From Scedosporium boydii (lineage: Eukaryota; Ascomycota; Sordariomycetes; Microascales; Microascaceae), in contig NJFT01000221.1 of the NCBI GenBank assembly GCA_002221725.1, forward strand, positions 1 through 64,000: DNA of 64,000 nt, in the 5' to 3' direction. This document shows, in pieces, positions 57,401-64,000 of this stretch; within the stretch, counting starts at the first letter, position 1, and each line of letters opens with the position of its first letter. The notes beneath the pieces were generated by a model. That model saw only the letters and a program-made list of their open reading frames with translations, had not been told where the DNA came from and searched no databases. The translations under genes were made by a program, and so were the position numbers.

Positions 57401-59512
57401 GATTCTTTTCTTAACGACGCCCCGGAGAAGAAGGAGAATGGGACTGGCGGGGATCTTCCCGAGGAGCAGATCTTCGGCCAAACCGTTGACAGGCAATACA
57501 TTGTGTCCATTCTCCTGGAAATCATGAACCCCGCAGATTTTGCACCCGAGGATACGATATATCTGGACATGTTTATTGCGCGCAATCTACCAAAATTCCC
57601 ACAGTACCTTCTTTTCCCTGGCTCGACGCTTACTAGAGTCCTAACGGGACTCTGCAACTACCCCGGCAAAGACTTGGCCGAAGATGCTCAACTCAGCGCA
57701 GAGTATCTACTCTCGGTTCATCAGCCGCCCGACCTGGAAGCGCTTACTTTGCTCTTTAAGAAAGCTGGGTTCTACCGAATACTTAAGCGGATTTACAAGG
57801 TCGACAAGCAGTATGCCAAGCTCGTCCAGACGTACTTTGAAGATCCAGACGACCGCGAGGAGACGTTTAAATGTATATCTGATTGTTTGCGGCCGAGGAG
57901 CGGCCTTACAGGTCGTCAGATACAGCAGGTGCTCGATGTCATCCGTGAGAACGCCGTAGAGTTCATTGAGCTCGATCCAGAGAAGGCGGCTGTAACTTTA
58001 GCATCACAGGATGCGGCCTTCCATCGAGAGATCCTAGAGGCAGCAAAGGAAATGCCAGACCTCCAATTCCATTATCTCAAGGCACTCCTGGAACCTGGGG
58101 CTACCGCATCCGAGGTAATGGCGGCATCGGACAGGGACCTCATCGAGCAATATGTGCGACTCATGTGCGCATTCGAAGAAGACCACGTTGGCGACTACGT
58201 CGGTCTTGTGAAACATAAGAATCTCAGGCTCGACAAGCTTCTGCCCACGATGGAAGAAACGGGTGCTATCGAGGGCATCATCGCGCTGATGGCCCACGAC
58301 GATATGGTAGCGGAGGCCATGCAGAGGCTAACGACGCATCTCGATGACATCGCTGTGGAAATAGAGAAGGTGCTGGGCCGAAGGGATGATGGCGAAGATC
58401 CGGAACATTGTCAGTGGGCCGTGGCGGGAATGCTCAAATCGATGCAGCGATATGTAAACTTGGGAATATGGCTTTGCCAGACACACACCGCCAAACAAGT
58501 CAACGGCGTCGCGAAGCGGGAGAGGTCGGAGCACGACCAGCTTTCAGCGGACGACGAGCTGTGGCTAGCTCTTATCGAGGCTACTGTCCGCATCACTCGC
58601 CGGTTATCGGACCCCATTAGCGCCATGCCCCAGACGGCTTTCGACCGACTGCCTTCCTCCAGGCGATCTTCTAGACGAGGATCTCAGAGCACTTTGGGCG
58701 GCGAGTCGAGGGACAGCGACGTCTTGACAAGCCTGCTTCGGTCGCTGGTTCAGCTCACTTTCACAGCGCTGTTGACCAACACCGCCAAGCCGGCGTCCCC
58801 AACGTCGCCGACCCGCTCCCCCAGCACCCCTTCTTCCCCGGGAATCAACCACTCCTTCCTCCGCATCCTGCGGGGGTTCCTCTCGCGGGCCGCGGAATCG
58901 TCTCCGAGCCTCGCCGATCTCCGCTCGGTCCTGCAGTCGATCTTCTCGGCGTACGCGTACGAGCAGTCGATCCTGGAGCTGTCCAATCGTCTCCTCGAGG
59001 ACAGCCTCTTTTCAAGCGTCAAGCGGTCCGTTGAGCTCCGGCAGCGGGGCTGGCGGCCGCGAGGATCGACCTGCGAGGCGTGCGGCGGTCGGCTCTGGGG
59101 ACCCGGGGTCGGTAGTCGTATCGTCGACGCGTGGGAGGAAAAGAGAGCGGTGGAGGAGGCGCGAAGGGAGGAGAAGAAGCGGGTTGGGGCCGGGTTGGGA
59201 GAGGAGCGGGGGAAGGGTAAAGCTGACATTGTTCCTCTGGGTAAGGGGAAGGCGGCGGCGATCCCAGGCGAGTCGAGCGGGGGCGGAGGTGCCGTTCCCG
59301 GAGAGGGAGTAGGTGCAGAGAGCGATGGCGGCAATGATGCTGCTGTGGCGGCGCGGCGAAGAGAGCCGCCGCCGCTTGATCAAATAGTGCTGCTGGCGTG
59401 CAGACATATTTACCACCGGAGATGTCTGGATGCGCTTCAGATCGAGGATGGGGGTGGGGGTATTGTGGCCGAGGGGCGGCATAGAGAGTATCGGTGTCCT
59501 ATTGATGGGTGA
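54480..59512 (+). CDS. vps8: Vacuolar protein sorting protein VPS8 (CORVET tethering complex)
   Basis: Three exons, 54480-54815, 54880-55327 and 55386-59512, join in frame to 1636 residues. Removing the 58-base second intron gives GTKEAIECGPITSLAIS followed by AGHRNGTIFIWDV, the WD40-like propeller start typical of Vps8. Residues 1-170 are Ser-rich and probably disordered. The propeller covers about 170-480. The Vps8 core, including LYDALIYVWNQAMGDYITP near residue 790, lies in the long helical solenoid. The C-terminus has a spread-out RING-like finger: CEACGG near 1490, then after a charged, low-complexity insert LLACRHIYHRRCLDAL near 1597 and a final CPIDG. Vps8 is a specific subunit of CORVET, which with Rab5/Vps21 tethers early endosomes and supports fusion to the vacuole. 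The size fits filamentous-fungal orthologues. Confidence 0.93.
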
Positions 59513-60218
59513 TTATGAATTATGGGACATTGGAGTGGGTTTGGGGAGATTTGTACGTATTGTGTATTTAGATATTTCTAACGAGCTTTCAACACGACGG
59601 GCTGTATTCCTTAGTTTTTGTGAACTCGTTTGAACTCATAGTACAACACTAGACAGTTTACAACAACCCAGACGATATCAACACATCTACCCAAGAGGAA
59701 CCTAGCATTCGCCATTTCAGTTAACGACATCCGCCAAGACATACAGCAAGACCAAGGTGTCCGAGGCTGCACAAGTCCTCCGGGGGAGGAACGAAGCTCC
59801 CTTCTGCTCGCTCCTTCTCTCTTTCCCCTCCCGGGGGTTTGTAATAGCTTTATATATGAGTCCATGGAAGCAACTTCCAACCGAGCAGCTCAAGCAGTGG
59901 CGACACTACAACCAGTGGCCAAGTGGTCATTGGAGCGCTCAGAAGGTTAGAAAACTGCAAATTTTCGTAGCTCGTGGGAAGCGCCCGGATTCGATCCTGG
60001 GAGCCACCCGCGAGTGAGCTTTTTGTTTTGCTTATTTTTATTTTATTTTTATTTTTCTTTTCGTTGCTCCTCTCACCCCTCGACTCTTGACATGCATGCC
60101 GGGACCTGTATCCCGTTTTACATCACAATCATCTCCCTCGTCTTGACAAACGACATGGCGTAGTTAACGGCATTATTCAAGACTGGAGCTAATATTCATC
60201 CTTCACGGAGATACAACC
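59513..60218. terminator. Convergent 3' flanks of VPS8 and the coiled-coil gene
   Basis: No gene is supported in these 706 bases. A stretch at about 59910-60012 has tRNA-like promoter boxes followed by T-runs, but it does not fold into a proper cloverleaf (see the rejected items). The T-rich segment 60020-60062 may be the polyadenylation region of one or both genes. Confidence 0.4.
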
Positions 60219-63137
60219 TCAGAACCGCACAGTCTTAAACCGGATGGCCCATTTCCCGTTAGACGATTGAAACCCATCCGGATAATGCACCTTGCGCAAT
60301 GTCCTCTTCCTACCACCATACCTTTCAGCAAAGTCATGCAGCCGCTCATAGCTCCCGATCAGATCCTCGACGCTCTGCCTCGTGACACATACGTTATGCT
60401 TAGCAGCGCTCTCGAGTGTACGGATCCTTTCCGCCTGTTTGGAGACAGTATTGTTGGCGCGTTGTAGCTGGTTCTTCTTATCCATGAGCTCCGAGTTCGC
60501 GCGGGAACTCCTGTCCCGCTCATACGTGAGGTCACTGTTGGCCTGGCTCAATTTGCTTCGTTGTTGTGAGAGCTGGCTGTTGGCGTAGTCCAGTTTCTGT
60601 CCATAGCTGTTGGCACGCGACTTCTCGTTGGCTAATGCCTGTTGCGTGGAGACGTGGCTGGAGACCTCTACGCTGAGGCGGTTCTCAACTTGCACTCTGC
60701 AGTTGCGTTCGTTGGTAAGAGAAGTGCTGAGTTGTACAACTTGCGCCTCCAGGCCCTGAGCTCTTAGTTCGAGGGCCGCCTTTGCGCTCAGTTCTTCCTG
60801 GATTTTGCTCTCGAGCCTGGCAATCGTATCGATATGCTGCTGGATCCTGTCGTCTCTGTTCTTGACTTCCCCCTCCAGCCTCTGCATCTCATTCTTGCAT
60901 CTTTGGACCTCGCTCTCTAGGCGACTAACACTGGCCGCATGTTCGGTCTTTTCCGTCTCTAGAGTCTCTCTGCACCGCCCATGAGCCTCGCGCTCATCGT
61001 CTAGCTGTTTGCACAAGCGGTCTGGGTCGTACTCCCGCTCACGTTGCATGGCCTTGTCCAAGTCCGCCTCTATCTTCTCCCTCCGTTTCGTCTCGGTTGC
61101 GAGACGCCGTTCTAATCTCTCAGACTGGAGGTTTGCCGTTGCCAGATCGCGCTTGGTCTTCTCAAGCTCCGTCTTGATGTCACTGTGCAAGTCTGAAAGC
61201 CGCTTAGCTTCGCCAAGAGCAGCGTCGAGTTCTCCTTTCAACTTGGAAATATTGGCGTTTGCCGTCTCTTCAAGGGCCCCGAGCCTTCCCTCAACTTCGG
61301 CCGAGTTCGCTTTCTCGCGCCTTAGGCTCCCAAGAAGGCCCACGCAGCGTATTTTCTCATCCTTGAGAGCCGTCTGATAGCTCGTGAGCCGGCTTTCAGC
61401 CGCCGACAGATCTGACTGTAGAGTCGAAACTTGGTCCTCGGCAATGTCTACACGGTTCTTGAGATTATCAATCTCCGTTCGCTGACGTTCGATGTATTGC
61501 TCGGCTCCCTGCCTCTCTCTGATTTCGTGGGAAAGGAGTTGCTTCAATTCGGCGTTTGCCGCGTCGAGATCCTTGTTCTCTGCTGTTTTTAACTCGGCTC
61601 GCGTCTCCAGTTCTGCAATTTTGATATGGAGATTTTTGACGTTTTTCTCGGCTTCGGATAGCTCCTTGGACATGAGCTCCCTAACTTGAGCTAGCTCGCT
61701 TGCCGTTACCTCGTGGCCAGTCTTTTCCGCTCTCAGATTCTGGGTTAACTCTTGGATTTGATCTCTTTGTTGGCGAGCGTCGGCCTCAAGCCCCTTGAGG
61801 GCTACCGTGGCTCGATCAAGTTCTCCTTCTGCCCGAGATCGCGCGCTTTCCGAGCGTGCCAGATCGTTCTTGACTTTCTGCACCTCTTGGGCCACTCTCC
61901 GGTTATCTCCTTCGAGACGAGCCAATTTAGCTCTCGCCTCTACAGCCTCTGTCTCCCTGTCTTCCAGCTCCGTTTCAAGGGCCTTTGCTCTTTCCTGAAG
62001 GAAAGATCCCTCATCCTTAAGCCGCCTATTCTCAGGAACCACCATCCGCCGCAAGTCCGCCAATTCCGTGGCGACACGGGTATTTTCGCTTCTGAGTGTA
62101 GCAATGACGCCTACCTGATTCTCATTGTCTGTCTTGGCGTTTTGTAAATCTCGACGCAAAGTACCGGCCTCGTCCTTGAGCTCGTGGAATTTCGTTTCGA
62201 TCTCGTCTCTCTCCTGACCAATGTCGCGGATCTCCTCTTTGAGGGAATCCTCGACACTTTTCATATAGGCGCAGAGCTTATCGACACGCTCTTTGGCTTT
62301 CTTGACCTGCGTCAACTCTCTCGTGGCATCGTTGAGCTGTTTCTCGAAAGCCCTGGTCTTCTCTTGCATGTCGCGCCGTAATACGGCTTCCTGGTCTCGG
62401 AACTCACCTCGGAGTTTCCCTTTCTCCTCGTCAAAGGCGCTTTGTAACGCCGCTTTTTCGTTGTCAAATTCCGATTGGAGCTCAGTTTGCAGAGCCGCCT
62501 TTTCGGCGTCGAAAGTTACCCGGAGGGATGAAATGTCTGCAGCCGACTTTGCCCTGACTTTCTCGAACTCGGTTTTCATGGCTTGAAGCCTTTCATAGAG
62601 ACCATCTTCACTCTATAAAATGTCAGCCCATGTCAGTATAGACTAATAGATGCAAGCACCTCACCTCTCTCTCCTGCTCGCCGAGAGCTGGCCCTGTCCC
62701 CTCAAAGCGAAATACTAGATATTGATCTAGTTTCAGACTCATCTTCTCCCTAAAAGTACCCATGTCTACCAGTTTGGAGAGATTGATCTCCTTCTCGAGG
62801 ACGGGCTGCGATCCGCTCGCGTCCATATCACTGTGTAGTTTCGCTATGTCGATGTTCCACACTCGAACTAGGACTCTGGCTGCCGCAGAATCGAGTGGCA
62901 GCGAAGTTGCTTCAGATGGGACCCATGTAATCAGGATTTCCTCACTCGCTGCGTCGTAGCCGAAATACCAGGTCCCGCCCGAGATCGTGAGGAGCCCATG
63001 TACTAGGTCATCATCGCGACGTTCGTTGCTGCGAGCAGTGCGCACGGAACCTTGGATAGTGATGGTCTGCCTGGAATTTCAGTGATGCTGCCCATAATCA
63101 CCATAGGCAACTTCGGGAGAGTTGATGTGCGTACCAT
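60219..63137 (-). CDS. Long coiled-coil protein with a small N-terminal domain, function unknown
   Basis: Two exons are well supported, 63066-62665 and 62612-60219, joined in frame over a 52-base intron (GTGAGG to TAG) from GEQERE to SEDGLYERLQ. The first of these has no ATG near its start, and its frame is closed by a stop just beyond an acceptor CAG at 63067-63069. I therefore place the start codon in an upstream exon ending in ATG at 63137-63135, followed by a GTACGC donor. The whole is then 932 residues; an alternative start at 63287 adds 50. Residues 1-125 look globular (LTISGGTWYFGYD, ARVLVRVWNIDIAKL, LKLDQYLVFRFEG). Residues 150-880 are an almost unbroken heptad-rich coiled coil. The last 30 are basic (RKVHYPDGFQ). 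No family recognised; structural, tethering or septal-pore roles are possible but unproven. Confidence 0.75.
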
Positions 63138-64000
63138 GTCTTTTCGAAATATAAATATCGAAACACAGATATCTCGCTTTGGCCTAAGTAACTTTGCAGT
63201 TATTCGTGAACTAGAGGAGAAACTTGGACGATGGCGGGACTGAAGGATTATCACACTCGCAAGCTCAACACCGGAAGCATTGTCCATATAGCAATTATCT
63301 CATGGAATGAGGCTGTCGATGACCAACGCCATCTGCGCGAGGCGCGTTCACCCCCGCGCCCTACACGAAAGTGCAACTGGTGGCCTTTTTGAGAGGCCCA
63401 GACATCGTTCTCCATGCATAGCTTAGTGCTTACCCCTCGAGCCCACGTCATCAAGACAATGTGATCTAGTCAAGGCTCTTCACACAAGTGGTTCCGCTGG
63501 GAAGGCTATGGCTTGACGCATGCAAGTGACAGAATGCCCTGGCCCCCAAGAACAGATACAAGTGCAGTTGGGCATCAGCCCGAGGAAGTACGCGGCCGCG
63601 GTCCATTCGAGGGGAGGAGTCGGGCTCTCTGGCTAATGACACTGGGCACTGGTTTGCACGTCTGAGTTTTGGTATTGCGGTGGTGGGGAGGAAATTCCAC
63701 GTCGCTACCCCAGATGTCCCCGCGCGACACTGGCTGAGAGCGAAGCTGCTGCGGATAAGCAATGCATTGAACGCTATGCTTGAAGAAATGCAGGTGGCTG
63801 TTCACGCTGCTAACAACACGGGGAGTGTGTGGCTGCTGCCTTAGAGCCTCGCGAGCTTGACATCGGGCGTCGATATCATTGTGGTTATAATTATACACGC
63901 ACTCAACTCACATGATTATATCCCATCCTCTTGGCAGAGCCATCTCATCACACAATCTTCCCGTAGACCATTCTGATCCGAATCCTAGCCACCATTAACG
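63138..64000. other. Upstream flank of the coiled-coil gene, no gene seen
   Basis: This is the 5' region of the minus-strand coiled-coil gene. Minus-strand frames at 63466-63762 and 63575-63898 overlap each other in different phases and have no recognisable content. The start or end of another gene beyond the right edge cannot be judged. Confidence 0.4.

Noticed and set aside
59910..60012. tRNA-like sequence with TGGCCAAGTGG (A-box-like), GGATTCGATCC (B-box-like), pairing ends GTGGC/GCCAC and a following T-run
   Set aside because: The D stem, anticodon stem and T stem cannot be formed with normal lengths and no anticodon can be assigned, even allowing an intron. It may be a decayed tRNA, but I cannot support a gene.

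Overview
The window is nuclear DNA of a filamentous ascomycete (Pezizomycotina). The evidence is short GT-AG introns of about 40-300 bases with CTAAC/CTGAC-type branch sequences, long pyrimidine-rich leaders, an AbaA-type TEA/ATTS developmental regulator, an NPDIAGIG-type fungal membrane protein, and fungal orthologues of MRD1, VPS8, ELL, LC8 dynein light chain and cyclophilin H. There is no operon structure, and neighbouring genes have unrelated functions. I cannot name the species.

Layout. Positions 2-160 hold the possible 3' end of a gene entering from the left. At 2772-3949 (-) lies an EFM2/Rrg1-type protein methyltransferase, and at 4737-6616 (-) a multi-pass fungal membrane protein whose conserved motif is restored only by a 10-base microexon. 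An unrecognised protein is at 8567-9475 (-) and the ELL elongation factor at 12275-14741 (-). An 11.2 kb block with no convincing gene follows. At 25977-26675 (-) a seven-exon LC8 dynein light chain is hidden among short frames, head-to-head with the pre-rRNA processing factor MRD1 (27336-30254, +). AbaA, the conidiation regulator, is at 31739-34589 (+). A secreted protein with a mature N-terminal histidine and an LPMO-like look is at 38622-40055 (+). Cyclophilin H is at 40844-42369 (-).

A second gene-poor block (about 42.4-50.4 kb) follows. The right end is gene-dense: a membrane RING-H2 ubiquitin ligase (50448-52019, +), a GPALPP/DUF3752 protein (52893-54029, -) head-to-head with the CORVET subunit VPS8 (54480-59512, +), and a long coiled-coil protein of unknown function (60219-63137, -).

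The genes do not form one pathway. They cover transcription elongation (ELL), ribosome synthesis (MRD1), splicing-associated folding (cyclophilin H), dynein transport (LC8), endosome tethering (VPS8), ubiquitination (RING) and asexual development (AbaA). The most striking unexplained signal is a nine-base interrupted palindrome, TACGAAGTA (with the variant TACGGAGTA). I count 14 exact copies, all intergenic, where about 0.5 would be expected by chance. Apart from two flanking copies they lie in or beside the two gene-poor blocks. Exon coordinates were worked out by hand from splice signals, reading frame and recalled family motifs, and no database search was possible.
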